In this document: piece by piece, positions 1 through 8,530 of the stretch
Layout of the letters: every line of letters begins with the position of its first letter
How positions within the stretch are numbered: the first letter of the stretch is position 1
NCBI GenBank assembly: GCA_030539285.1
Contig: JAUNSH010000029.1
Coordinates: forward strand, 1-35,729
Reading direction: 5' to 3'
Length of the DNA: 35,729 nucleotides
Source: Eubacteriales bacterium
Lineage (GTDB): Bacteria; Bacillota; Clostridia; Oscillospirales; Oscillospiraceae
Made by a program: the position numbers and the translations under genes
Notes under the pieces: model-generated
The model's input: only the letters and a program-made list of their open reading frames with translations
Database searches by the model: none
What the model was told of the DNA's origin: nothing

Positions 1-397
1 CCCCGTCAGTGCTGTGCATCGGCTCCGGCGGCTCCATGATCATGGCCTGCGAGTGTTCCCACCTGTTTTCCACCGTCACCGGGAAATTCACAGCGGTTTC
101 CGATGCCCATATGCAGATCTCTTCCGTAGTCACCGTGGATTCCAGTGGTACTGTCCTGCGGCTCCAATGAAAGTCCCTTCCAGTTCGGCTCTGTTTCAGC
201 GAAGGTGGCCCAGTTGGTGGTTATAGATGTTTTCTTTCAGGAATATTGCCTGCGCAATCAGGAGAGCTGTAACGAGTGCGTCCAGTACATTGCTTCTGCA
301 TTGTCTGCCCTGCACATCTGATGTTATTTTCCAACATCACATCCGTTATGTTGTCTTTCAGAATGTGGGGCAGGTTTTCACCTCTGGTATAGTATCC
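1..397 (-). pseudogene. Degenerate coding remnant at left edge
   Basis: No intact gene is visible here, but two minus-strand stretches read like protein. One is a partial frame running off the left edge (roughly 175 down to 1) containing the segment NFPVTVENRWEHSQAM. The other is a hydrophobic, Leu/Ala-rich stretch containing NVLDALVTALLIAQAIF near 300-230. They lie in different frames and are interrupted by stops, so this looks like decayed accessory-element DNA. The plus-strand ORFs over the same bases have Arg/Ser/Cys-rich compositions typical of antisense reading. I do not recognise a family. Confidence 0.3.
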
Positions 398-637
398 CTA
401 TGCATCAAACGAAATCACCGTTTCCTTTGGCAGCTTCTCGTTCAGACAATTCAGAAGATAAGAGGTCGCGTACTTGGCAAAGGGCTGTGAGATCGTCAAA
501 TCCCAATCCGCAAGATGAATGATCTGCGCTGTCTTTTTCTCAAAATCAAACTGAATCTCGCCCCATTCGCCGTCGCAGTCCGCCTGATACAGGTAGGTTG
601 TGATATGACCCCCAAATGCTAGATTTTTGTCTAACAT
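398..637 (-). CDS. Small hypothetical protein of the mobile-element region
   Basis: This is a 79-residue minus-strand ORF with balanced composition: an acidic, aromatic first half (GEWGEIQFDFEKK) followed by a helical segment (WDLTISQPFAKYATSYLL). That composition favours real coding over the plus-strand shadow. I do not recognise the family. It resembles small accessory proteins found beside clostridial serine recombinases, but that is inference. The first residues come from inside the inverted repeat at 601-652, so the original start may have been replaced by the repeat. No convincing ribosome-binding site precedes the ATG. It may be a truncated remnant. Confidence 0.4.
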   Translation of the reverse strand: MLDKNLAFGGHITTYLYQADCDGEWGEIQFDFEKKTAQIIHLADWDLTISQPFAKYATSYLLNCLNEKLPKETVISFDA

Positions 638-652
638 TTGGGGGTCATATCA
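601..652. repeat. Abutted inverted repeats resembling insertion-sequence ends
   Basis: The 18-bp arms at 601-618 and 635-652 are perfect reverse complements around a 16-nt centre that itself pairs partly (620-623 with 630-633). The outer ends are TG and CA, and each arm has the pattern TGATATGACCCCCAAATG followed by YTAGA. From memory this is the style of IS3-family (IS150-group) terminal repeats, which start TG and carry a CCCC-AAA-TTAGAC core. The 52 bp could therefore be the two ends of one element with its interior lost. The flanking 3-4 bases do not match, so no target duplication is visible. A bidirectional hairpin is the alternative. Confidence 0.45.
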
Positions 653-982
653 ATCTGGATGCACTGGAAATTGCATCCGAACGGATTCGGGCTTTTCTTT
701 CTGCCATCCTCGCCAGAGGAAAGGAACAACAGGAACACACCCAGCCTGCCCATGGCAGGAAACAGAATATTGAAATTCGACGGAGGACTTTGCCTATTGC
801 AGAAATACTATGAAGATGCAAAATACAATGCGGCGTTTGACCGCTGTGTGGATGTGATGACCCGGCTGATTGAGAAATACGGTCATCAGGTTTTGGAGAA
901 ATTGGATCAGGAGGCTTCACAAGCAGCGGGACATTCAAAGGATGACGCGCAGGCGAAGCCACTGAAAGGGGAAGCTGCGTAA
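638..982 (+). CDS. Small hypothetical protein, possibly frameshifted at its N-terminus
   Basis: This 114-residue ORF is convincing as protein only from about residue 43 onward. That part reads FDGGLCLLQKYYEDAKYN and then a helical stretch ending near residue 95, with a polar tail. The first 40 residues are Pro/Arg/Asn-rich and look like a wrong frame. The frame beginning at 616 gives a more natural helical sequence (LDALEIASERIRAFLSAILA) over 650-715, so a frameshift between about 715 and 765 is likely. It sits directly upstream of the HTH gene and recombinase, and is probably an accessory gene of the same element. Family not recognised. Confidence 0.4.
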   Translation: MGVISIWMHWKLHPNGFGLFFLPSSPEERNNRNTPSLPMAGNRILKFDGGLCLLQKYYEDAKYNAAFDRCVDVMTRLIEKYGHQVLEKLDQEASQAAGHSKDDAQAKPLKGEAA

Positions 983-994
983 AAAAGTGGATTT

Positions 995-1043
995 ACACGT
1001 TGCGTATTTGCTTTCACTGTGCTATAATAAGTACGCAACGTGT
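995..1043 (+). promoter_or_regulatory. Promoter inside a perfect 12-bp inverted repeat
   Basis: A sigma-A type promoter is readable: TTGCGT at 1000-1005, a 17-bp spacer, and TATAAT at 1023-1028. The 12-mer ACACGTTGCGTA at 995-1006 covers the -35 box, and its exact reverse complement lies at 1032-1043 over the start-point region. Two half-sites bracketing the promoter are a classic repressor arrangement. The HTH protein encoded just downstream is the obvious candidate for binding it. Confidence 0.75.
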
Positions 1044-1068
1044 ATTCCTGCTATATGGAGAAAAGCAA

Positions 1069-1299
1069 ATGGATTGTAAAAACAGAATGATTAAATTGCG
1101 GGAGAGTACAGGACTGAACCGAAAGGACTTTTGCAAGCTGGTTCACATCCCATACCGGACGATGACGGAGTGGGAATTGGGCAATCGCCACGCACCGGAT
1201 TATGTTCTTTTCCTTTTGGAGTACTACATCCGCAAGGAGGGCCTTGCAGTAAAAGAGATGATCGAAGGAGGTAGGATCGTTGAAGAAGAAACAACATAA
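1069..1299 (+). CDS. Small helix-turn-helix regulator
   Basis: This 76-residue protein consists of little more than one XRE/Cro-like HTH. A first helix (MIKLRESTGL) is followed by NRKDFCKLVHIPYRTMTEWE, with the recognition helix in the second half, and a short C-terminal helix follows. The ATG at 1069 is chosen because GGAG stands 8 bases upstream at 1057-1060 and the promoter at 1000-1028 lies before it; the longer reading from 1000 would start inside the -35 box. The gene overlaps the recombinase start by 20 bases, so the two are probably translationally coupled. Likely role: autoregulation of itself and the recombinase through the flanking inverted repeat (inference). Confidence 0.75.
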   Translation: MDCKNRMIKLRESTGLNRKDFCKLVHIPYRTMTEWELGNRHAPDYVLFLLEYYIRKEGLAVKEMIEGGRIVEEETT

Positions 1300-2955
1300 A
1301 TGCTACCTCTATACGAGAGTGTCCACCTCCATGCAGGTGGATGGCTACAGCCTGGACGCTCAGCGTGACAAGTTGAGGAAGTATGCGGCGTACGAGGATA
1401 TGGTCATTGCCGGGGAGTATTCTGACGAGGGCTTTTCCGGAAAGAATATCCAGGGCAGGCCGGAATTTCAGAGGATGCTGCAGGATATTCAGGATGGAAA
1501 AGACGGGGTTTCCTATGTACTGGTCTTTAAGCTCTCCCGTTTTGGACGAAATGCGGCAGACGTTCTGAACTCGCTGCAGCTGATGCAGGATTTTGGTGTC
1601 AATCTGATCTGTGTGGAAGATGGCATCGACAGCTCCAAGGATGCCGGAAAGCTGATGATCTCGGTGCTCTCCGCTGTCGCAGAAATTGAGCGGGAGAACA
1701 TTCGCTCACAGACAATGACGGGACGGGAGCAGAAAGCCCGAGAAGGAAAATGGAACGGCGGTTTTGCTCCATACGGCTACAAGCTGGAAAACGGGAATCT
1801 TGTCATTGCGGAAGATGAAGGTGAAGTCATCCGCATTATCTATGATCGTTACATCCACACCAATGAAGGCGTTGCCGGGGTTGCCAAGTATTTGAACCGC
1901 AACGGCTTTGTAAAGAAATTGCGGCAGAACAATACCATCCCTGGCTTCTCAAGAAATTTCGTGCAGGATGTGCTGGACAATCCGGTTTACATGGGAAAGA
2001 TTGCCTACGGCAGACGGAAAACCGAAAAGAAGCAGGGAACGCGCAATGAGATGCATGCGGTCGAACAGTCTGAGTTTCCGGTTTATGACGGACAGCACGA
2101 GGCCATCATTTCCGAAGAAGATTGGTATCTGGCGCAGGAAAAGCGAAAGCGCAATTCCTTCAAGCGGGAGAAGATCAACGATCCAGACCATGCCCATATC
2201 CTGTCCGGCATTCTGAGCTGCCCATGCTGCGGCAAAGGCATGTACGGCAACATCGCCAAGGCCCATGGCAGAGACAAGAAAACACGGTATTACTATTATT
2301 GCAAGAATACCATTACTGCTTCCGGTCTCATGAGTGCAGCTTCCGACTGAACATAGATCAGGCAGAGCTAAACAATGCAGTTGCCAAAATCATCTCCGCC
2401 ATGGTCAAAAAGCCCCGGTTTGCGGAAGCTATACAGGCAAAGATAGGAACGGTTGTGGATACTGCGGCGCTGGAACAGCAGGTGGAAGTATTGCAGGGGC
2501 GACTGAAGCAGACCCTCGGCACGAAAACGCGGCTGGAGCGACAGATGGACACGCTGGATATAAACGATGTCCACTATGACAAAAAAATCTCAGATTTGCA
2601 GCGCCGTTATGACGAACAGTATGATATAATAGTGGAAATCGAATCTCAGATCGATGAGCTGCAAAGTCAGATTCGTAGTATCCGGCAGGAGAAAATCTCC
2701 GGTGACAATATCTATCGGCTGCTCTTGGCCTTCGACGCAGTTTACAACTCCGCTACCGAAGCCGAGCGGAAGGAGCTTATGAAGGCCTTCATCGAAAGAA
2801 TTGACCTGTACCCGGAAAAGAGGAAGGACGGCTGTTGGATCAGGAGTATTGTATTCAATTTCCCGATGCCTGTTGAAGGTGGGGAAGTAAAAGAATTGTC
2901 CTTGGAATCTGAAACTACCGTCGAATCTGTCGTATTGATGACGAAACAGCCCTGA
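1280..2955 (+). pseudogene. Large serine recombinase, disrupted by a frameshift
   Basis: The first frame (1280-2350) encodes a resolvase/invertase catalytic domain with the YTRVST motif (catalytic Ser15). It continues with a recombinase domain (residues about 150-280) and a zinc ribbon beginning CPCCGKGM. At about 2326-2330 the frame breaks: after the codons for TASG the first frame runs to a stop at 2350. The second frame resumes with HECSFRLN and continues to 2955 with a long coiled coil and a C-terminal domain. Removing two bases, or adding one, would restore a protein of about 555 residues, normal for the family. The start is TTG at 1280 behind a strong AAGGAGG (1265-1271). The break should inactivate DNA binding, so the element is probably immobile unless this is a sequencing error. 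Confidence 0.85.
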
Positions 2956-2998
2956 TCTGCGGCATAGAAATCCAAATTAAAGGAGCGAATCACTCTTC

Positions 2999-4888
2999 AT
3001 GAATTTAAAATCTCTCCGCGTTTTCGGCAGCCGAAAACGAGTTGGGGCAGTCCTCGCGCTGCTCTCGCTGCTGGTCATGGGCGCGTTGGGCAGCTGTCTC
3101 ATGGGCGTGGGACTGGCCGTCCTCTTTCTCGCCGCGGGCTTTCTGACCCTGCCGGACAGGAAGTGGCTGGTCGCCGTCCTGCGGTTCGTGTGGCTGGCAG
3201 GCTTCATCCTCCTGTCCTGCTGTTATCCCTCCTGGATGGCGGAATATCATTTTTTTCGGATTTCCGCCAACCGGATCTTTCTGAATATTGTCTGCGCCTG
3301 CGTCGTTTACGGCTTTTTCCTGCTTCTCTTTGGCCGAATCCGCCCCGCGGCGGCCGCTGCCGCCGGCGCGCTGCTGCTGCTTAGCGTGGCGAACACCTTT
3401 GTCTATCAGTTCCGGGGCAGCGAACTGCAATGGGCGGATTTTATGTCCATCCGAACCGCCATGAACGTGGCAGCCGGATACTCCTTCCACCTCCCCCTGG
3501 GTGTCGCCGGATGCGTGCTGCTCTGGGTGTGGACGCAGTTTGCCGGCGGGCTTCTGCCGAAGGAATCCGCCCATCCTCTCATAGCCCGTACATGCGGCAC
3601 CGCGGCAGTCCTTGTCTGTGCCTTTCTGTTCAGCTGGAAGGGCACTGGTACGCTCCCGGAATTCTGGAAAAAGGACGGGACCCTGTTTAACGGTTATCTG
3701 CTGAATTTCTCTCTGGGGCTTCGGGACAGCATGATCGAAAAGCCGCAGGACTATCCCGATCTGATCGCGCGGCTGGAAGAACAGTACCCGGAGCAGGCGG
3801 CGTCCCTGCCGGAGGAGTTGCCGAATATCGTGGTGATCATGGACGAGTCCCTGGCGGACATGCGCATTCTGGGCGACTTGAAAACCAATCAGCCGGTTAC
3901 CCCTTTCCTCGACTCCCTGTCAGACAATACGGTTCGCGGCTACGCCCTCAGCTCGGTGTTCGGCGGATCTACTGCCAGCTCGGAGTTTGAGTTTTTGACC
4001 GGTTGTTCCATGGCGTTCCTGCCGAAGGGTTCCATTGCTTACCAGCAATATCTGCATCAAACCGTCTATTCGCTGCCATGGCTGCTGCAAAGCTACGGCT
4101 ACGAGACCTTTGCCACCCACCCCTATTTTGAAACCGGCTGGAACCGGCAGACCGCCTACGAGCTGCTGGGCTTCGAGCAGGCAACCTTTCTGGGTGCCTA
4201 TCCCGAAGAGGATCTGGTGCGGGAATACATCAGTGACCGCGAGATGTTCCAATATGTGCTGGACCAGCTGGAACAGCAGGGCGACGCGCCGCTGTTTCTA
4301 TTCGGCATCACGATGCAGAACCATGGCAGCTATGGTGATGCAAATTATCAAAATACGATCTCCCTTCAGGGGGAGTCCTTTTTCTTCGCGGAGCAGTATC
4401 TGTCTCTGATCCATGAGACCGACGAGGCTCTGGAGCAGCTGCTGTCTCAGCTGGAAAATTATCCCCGAAAGACCATTGTGCTCATTTTCGGCGACCACTT
4501 CCCGGCGCTGGAGGACGGATTTTTCCGCTCTCTCCACGGCAGCTTTGACACCCTGTCCGACCAGATGCTGCAATATCAGGTTCCCTTCTATCTCTGGGCC
4601 AATTACGATATCCCTGAGCAGACCGTGGGACTCACCAGCCTGAATTATCTGGCTGTACACCTGCTGGAAACCGCCGGGCTTCCCCTTTCCCCCTATTATC
4701 AGTTCCTGTCTGACGTCCAGGAGGCCATTCCTGCCATCAACGCCAACGGCTTCTACAGCCCGGATGGGCAGGTCCTGACGAAGGATCAGGCCAATGATGG
4801 TCAGGCCCAGTGGCTGCGTATGTACGAAGCCGCGCAGTACAATAATCTCTTCGGCAAAAAAGATCGCAGCTCCGTCCTGTTCCCCTGA
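2999..4888 (+). CDS. LtaS-family membrane sulfatase/phosphoglycerol transferase
   Basis: The 629-residue protein has about five N-terminal transmembrane helices (residues 12-230) followed by an extracellular alkaline-phosphatase-superfamily domain. Catalytic features of the lipoteichoic-acid-synthase family are visible. They are the metal-binding Glu283 in VIMDES, the nucleophile Thr325 in FGGSTASSEFEFLTG, and the metal-binding pair Asp499-His500 in GDHFP. The family transfers glycerol phosphate from phosphatidylglycerol to envelope polymers; the exact acceptor cannot be read here. The ATG at 2999 has AAAGGAG about 12 bases upstream. It lies 43 bases after the broken recombinase and is followed by a hairpin, so it is probably transcribed alone. 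No clear promoter is seen, and the mobile element may have displaced the original one. Confidence 0.85.
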   Translation: MNLKSLRVFGSRKRVGAVLALLSLLVMGALGSCLMGVGLAVLFLAAGFLTLPDRKWLVAVLRFVWLAGFILLSCCYPSWMAEYHFFRISANRIFLNIVCACVVYGFFLLLFGRIRPAAAAAAGALLLLSVANTFVYQFRGSELQWADFMSIRTAMNVAAGYSFHLPLGVAGCVLLWVWTQFAGGLLPKESAHPLIARTCGTAAVLVCAFLFSWKGTGTLPEFWKKDGTLFNGYLLNFSLGLRDSMIEKPQDYPDLIARLEEQYPEQAASLPEELPNIVVIMDESLADMRILGDLKTNQPVTPFLDSLSDNTVRGYALSSVFGGSTASSEFEFLTGCSMAFLPKGSIAYQQYLHQTVYSLPWLLQSYGYETFATHPYFETGWNRQTAYELLGFEQATFLGAYPEEDLVREYISDREMFQYVLDQLEQQGDAPLFLFGITMQNHGSYGDANYQNTISLQGESFFFAEQYLSLIHETDEALEQLLSQLENYPRKTIVLIFGDHFPALEDGFFRSLHGSFDTLSDQMLQYQVPFYLWANYDIPEQTVGLTSLNYLAVHLLETAGLPLSPYYQFLSDVQEAIPAINANGFYSPDGQVLTKDQANDGQAQWLRMYEAAQYNNLFGKKDRSSVLFP

Positions 4889-4975
4889 CGGCGCGTCCGC
4901 CCGAACGTGGTAACCCCGCTCCGTAAGGGCCAGGACGACGTGATTTTGAAGGGGCGGCTGTAAAAACCATATCCA

Positions 4976-5015
4976 TCCGCCGGTCATACTTTGGCCGGCG
5001 GACATTCATTTTTGG
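4976..5015 (+). terminator. Probable terminator after the LtaS-family gene
   Basis: TCCGCCGG at 4976-4983 pairs with CCGGCGGA at 4995-5002, followed by CATTCATTTTT. The stem is GC-rich, with a moderate U-tract six bases later. The stretch from 4889 to 4975 holds nothing else I can identify. Confidence 0.55.
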
Positions 5016-5044
5016 AAAAAGTGTAAAGATTTTCAAGAAATTAT

Positions 5045-5073
5045 TTGCAATTTTTTGACGTATATGTTATACT
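5045..5073 (+). promoter_or_regulatory. Promoter of ppdK
   Basis: TTGCAA at 5045-5050, a 17-bp spacer and TATACT at 5068-5073 fit a housekeeping promoter. A leader of about 80 bases separates it from the ppdK start. I see no obvious riboswitch fold in that leader. Confidence 0.6.
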
Positions 5074-5158
5074 ATCCCAGTCAAATACAGACAGTCGAAA
5101 AATATAACCGAACAGGCGATTTTGGCACGTCTGAACATAGGAAAGGGGTATTAAACGA

Positions 5159-7792
5159 ATGTCTCACAAGTATGTTTATCTGTTCACCGAGGGCAACGGC
5201 AAAATGCGGGAGCTTCTGGGCGGAAAGGGAGCCAATCTGGCTGAAATGACCAACATCGGTCTGCCTGTCCCCCAGGGCTTTACTATTTCTACCGAAGCCT
5301 GCACCAAGTATTACGAGGATGGCCGTCAGATCAACCCTGAAATCCAGGCGGAGATCATGCAGTACGTGGACAAGCTGGAACAAATCACCGGCAAGAAGTT
5401 CGGCGACCTTGAGAATCCTCTGCTGGTCTCCGTCCGCTCCGGCGCCCGGGCCTCCATGCCCGGCATGATGGACACCATCCTGAACCTGGGTCTGAACGAG
5501 GATGTTGTCGGCGTTATGGCAGCGAAGTCCGGCAACCCCCGCTGGGCCTGGGACTGCTACCGCCGCTTCATCCAGATGTACTCCGACGTGGTTATGGAAG
5601 TGGGCAAGAAATATTTCGAGGCCCTCATCGACCAGATGAAGGAGCGCAAGGGCGTTAAGCAGGATGTGGAGCTGGACGCGGACGACCTGAAGGAGCTGGC
5701 TTTCCAGTTCAAGGCCGAGTATAAGGCCAAGCTGGGTGTGGATTTCCCCACCGACCCCAAGGAGCAGCTGATGGGCGCCATCAAGGCTGTGTTCCGCTCC
5801 TGGGACAACCCCCGCGCCAACGTTTACCGTCGCGAAAACGACATTCCCTATTCCTGGGGCACCGCCGTCAACGTCCAGTCCATGGCCTTCGGCAACATGG
5901 GCGACGACTGCGGCACCGGCGTTGCCTTCACCCGGAACCCCGCCACCGGCGAGAAGAAGCTGTTCGGCGAGTTCCTGACCAACGCCCAGGGCGAGGACGT
6001 GGTGGCCGGTGTCCGGACCCCCATGCCCATCTCCGAGATGGCGGAGAAGTTCCCCGAGGCCTTCGCCCAGTTCACCGACGTGTGCCGGATTTTGGAAAAC
6101 CACTACCACGATATGCAGGACATGGAGTTCACCGTGGAGAACGGTAAGCTCTATATGCTGCAGACCCGTAACGGCAAGCGTACCGCTCCCGCTGCTCTGA
6201 AGATCGCCTGCGACCTAGTGGACGAGGGACAGATCTCGGAGAAGCAGGCTGTTGCCATGATCGAGCCGAGAACTCTCGACACCCTGCTGCATCCCCAGTT
6301 CGATGCCGCTGCCCTGAAGAAGGCCCAGCCCGTGGGCCGGGCTCTGGCCGCTTCCCCCGGTGCCGCCTGTGGTAAGATCGTCTTCACCGCCGAGGATGCC
6401 AAGGCTTGGGCCGACCGGGGCGAGAAGGTAGTCCTGGTTCGTCTGGAGACTTCTCCCGAGGATATCGAGGGCATGATGTCCGCCCAGGGCATCCTGACCG
6501 TCCGCGGCGGCATGACCTCCCACGCCGCTGTCGTTGCCCGTGGTATGGGCCGCTGCTGCGTCTCCGGCTGCACCGAGATCAAGATGGACGAGGAGAACAA
6601 GACCTTCGTTCTGGCCGGTAAGACCTACCGTGAGGGCGACTGGCTGAGCCTGGACGGCTCCACCGGCTGCATCTACGACGGCCAGATCCCCACCGTGGAT
6701 GCCGAGATCGCCGGTGAGTTCGGCCGCATCATGGCTTGGGCTGACCAGTACCGCACCCTGAAGGTTCGCACCAACGCCGATACCCCCCGTGACGCCATCA
6801 AGGCCCGCTCTCTGGGCGCCGAAGGCATCGGCCTGTGCCGTACCGAGCACATGTTCTTCGAGGAAGGCCGTATCGCCTCCTTCCGGGAGATGATCTGCTC
6901 CGACACCGTGGAGGAGCGGGAGGCCGCCCTGGCCAAGATCGAGCCGATGCAGCAGGCTGACTTCGAGGCCCTGTACGAAGCCATGGAGTCCTACCCTGTG
7001 ACCATCCGGTTCCTGGATCCCCCTCTGCACGAGTTCGTGCCCACCACCGAGGAGGAGATCGCCGCCCTGGCTGAGACCCAGCACAAGTCCGTGCAGGACA
7101 TCAAGGACATCATCGCCTCCCTGCATGAGTTCAACCCCATGATGGGCCACCGTGGCTGCCGTCTGGCCGTCACCTATCCCGAGATCGCCGCCATGCAGAC
7201 CCGTGCCGTCATCAAGGCCGCGCTGGCTGTGAAGGGCCGTCACCCCGACTGGAACCTGGTTCCCGAAATCATGATTCCCCTGACCGGCGATGTGAAGGAG
7301 CTGAAGTTCGTCAAGGACGTGGTGGTGAAGGCTGCTGACGCGGAGATCGCTGCCGCCGGTGTGGAGCTCAAGTACGAGGTCGGCACCATGATCGAGATTC
7401 CCCGTGCCTGCCTGACCGCCGATGAGATGGCCAAGGAAGCCGAGTTCTTCTGCTTCGGCACCAACGACCTGACCCAGATGACCTACGGCTTCAGCCGTGA
7501 CGACGCGGGCAAGTTCCTGGATGCCTACTATGAGCACAAGATCTTCGAGAACGATCCCTTCGCCAAGCTGGATCAAACCGGCGTGGGCATGCTGATGGAG
7601 ATGGCGGTCTCCAAGGGCAAGGCGGTTCGTCCCAGCCTGCACTGCGGCATCTGCGGCGAGCACGGCGGCGACCCCATGTCTGTGGAGTTCTGCCACAAGA
7701 TCGGTCTGGACTACGTCTCCTGCTCTCCCTTCCGGGTGCCCATTGCCCGTCTCGCCGCCGCCCAGGCCGCGATCAAGGATGGCAGGAACTAA
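5159..7792 (+). CDS. ppdK: Pyruvate, phosphate dikinase
   Basis: The 877-residue protein has the full length of the clostridial enzyme, which interconverts pyruvate + ATP + Pi with PEP + AMP + PPi in the cytoplasm. Order of domains: N-terminal ATP-grasp (about 1-340), a swivelling phosphohistidine domain with GGMTSHAAVVARG, and a C-terminal PEP/pyruvate barrel. The phosphorylated histidine falls at residue 455, the same number as in the well-studied Clostridium symbiosum enzyme. The C-terminal CGICGEHGG holds the catalytic Cys at 832. The start ATG at 5159 follows GAAAGGGG. Codon use is strongly biased to C-ending codons, suggesting high expression. No PPDK regulatory kinase gene is adjacent. 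The gene is monocistronic, between its own promoter and the hairpin at 7866. Confidence 0.97.
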   Translation: MSHKYVYLFTEGNGKMRELLGGKGANLAEMTNIGLPVPQGFTISTEACTKYYEDGRQINPEIQAEIMQYVDKLEQITGKKFGDLENPLLVSVRSGARASMPGMMDTILNLGLNEDVVGVMAAKSGNPRWAWDCYRRFIQMYSDVVMEVGKKYFEALIDQMKERKGVKQDVELDADDLKELAFQFKAEYKAKLGVDFPTDPKEQLMGAIKAVFRSWDNPRANVYRRENDIPYSWGTAVNVQSMAFGNMGDDCGTGVAFTRNPATGEKKLFGEFLTNAQGEDVVAGVRTPMPISEMAEKFPEAFAQFTDVCRILENHYHDMQDMEFTVENGKLYMLQTRNGKRTAPAALKIACDLVDEGQISEKQAVAMIEPRTLDTLLHPQFDAAALKKAQPVGRALAASPGAACGKIVFTAEDAKAWADRGEKVVLVRLETSPEDIEGMMSAQGILTVRGGMTSHAAVVARGMGRCCVSGCTEIKMDEENKTFVLAGKTYREGDWLSLDGSTGCIYDGQIPTVDAEIAGEFGRIMAWADQYRTLKVRTNADTPRDAIKARSLGAEGIGLCRTEHMFFEEGRIASFREMICSDTVEEREAALAKIEPMQQADFEALYEAMESYPVTIRFLDPPLHEFVPTTEEEIAALAETQHKSVQDIKDIIASLHEFNPMMGHRGCRLAVTYPEIAAMQTRAVIKAALAVKGRHPDWNLVPEIMIPLTGDVKELKFVKDVVVKAADAEIAAAGVELKYEVGTMIEIPRACLTADEMAKEAEFFCFGTNDLTQMTYGFSRDDAGKFLDAYYEHKIFENDPFAKLDQTGVGMLMEMAVSKGKAVRPSLHCGICGEHGGDPMSVEFCHKIGLDYVSCSPFRVPIARLAAAQAAIKDGRN

Positions 7793-7865
7793 GGGTTTGC
7801 TTCGGCCTGTAAGGACGTGAACACGTACCTGTGCGCGTTTGAAAAACTTTTATATCTGAATAACG

Positions 7866-7893
7866 ACACCCCGGTTCATCGGAACCGGGGTGT
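7866..7893. terminator. Hairpin terminator between ppdK and the regulator gene
   Basis: ACACCCCGGTTC (7866-7877) and its exact complement (7882-7893) form a 12-bp stem with loop ATCG. It lies between convergent genes and probably serves both. The U-tracts on either side are poor, so efficiency is uncertain. Confidence 0.65.
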
Positions 7894-7987
7894 TATGTTA
7901 TACACGATGATTTTGCGTATCGCGGCAATGCAAAAGGAACTTGTCCTGGTTGTGAGCATCTCATTTTGCACGGATACGCAGCTCTGG

Positions 7988-8374
7988 TTACAGTTGGGAG
8001 GATTCCGGAGAGGCCTTTTGCGCGTGGCGGCAGATGGCCTGAAAGGATTTGTCACTGATGACGTGCTCGATGCGGCAGGCATCTTGCGCGGCGGTCTCTT
8101 CATCCACGCCCAGATGGATCAGCATATCCCGGATGACAGTGTGCCGCTCATAGATTTTCGCGGCAATTTGATTTCCCGTCTCTGTCAGGTGCAGATACCC
8201 GTCCTCGTCGACGGTTAAATAGCCGCCCTGCTTTAAAAGTCCCATGCCCCGGCTGACACTGGGCTTGGAATAATTCATATACTCCGCCACATCAATGGAG
8301 CGGACATAGGGGCTTTTCTGGGACAGAATATAGATGGTTTCCAGATACATTTCCCCGGATTCCTGCAATGCCAT
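7988..8374 (-). CDS. DtxR/MntR-family iron-dependent repressor
   Basis: This 128-residue protein has an N-terminal winged helix (VRSIDVAEYMNYSKPSVSRG) and a metal-binding dimerisation domain; no SH3-like third domain is present. Aligning it by eye with DtxR and MntR puts Met9, Cys100, Glu103 and His104 at the primary-site positions. That is the Met-Cys-Glu-His set of DtxR/IdeR (iron) rather than the Asp/Glu set of MntR (manganese). The ATG at 8374 is chosen over the upstream extension because AGAGG precedes it and the upstream residues lack family similarity. The gene is divergent from the feo operon, whose promoter and leader carry matching palindromes, so it very likely represses feo when iron is plentiful (inference from context). 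Confidence 0.88.
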   Translation of the reverse strand: MALQESGEMYLETIYILSQKSPYVRSIDVAEYMNYSKPSVSRGMGLLKQGGYLTVDEDGYLHLTETGNQIAAKIYERHTVIRDMLIHLGVDEETAAQDACRIEHVISDKSFQAICRHAQKASPESSQL

Positions 8375-8405
8375 AACAAAACACCTCTTGCAAATTGGTA
8401 CCGTA

Positions 8406-8434
8406 AGCATATCATAATTTGGAAGAGATTTCAA
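8406..8434 (-). promoter_or_regulatory. Promoter of the DtxR-type regulator
   Basis: Read on the minus strand: TTGAAA (8434-8429), a 17-bp spacer and TATGCT (8411-8406), about 32 bases before the ATG. No copy of the GTTAGC palindrome overlaps it, so the regulator may not repress itself directly. Confidence 0.45.
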
Positions 8435-8460
8435 GAATGGCAATTTTTGAGAAAAAGGGC

Positions 8461-8489
8461 TTGACAAATGGATATAGTGGGTGTACTAT
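8461..8489 (+). promoter_or_regulatory. Promoter of the feo operon
   Basis: TTGACA at 8461-8466, a 17-bp spacer and TACTAT at 8484-8489. The predicted start point falls at the left edge of the first palindromic box at 8497. Confidence 0.75.
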
Positions 8490-8496
8490 ACAGAAG

Positions 8497-8512
8497 GTTA
8501 GCGGTTGCTAAC
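8497..8512. promoter_or_regulatory. DtxR-type operator, copy 1
   Basis: GTTAGC-GGTT-GCTAAC is a perfect 6+4+6 palindrome placed at the expected transcription start of feoA. Its arms resemble the core of the DtxR/IdeR box (GTTAG...CTAAC). Confidence 0.75.
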
Positions 8513-8530
8513 GTATCTTTTAGAATATAT

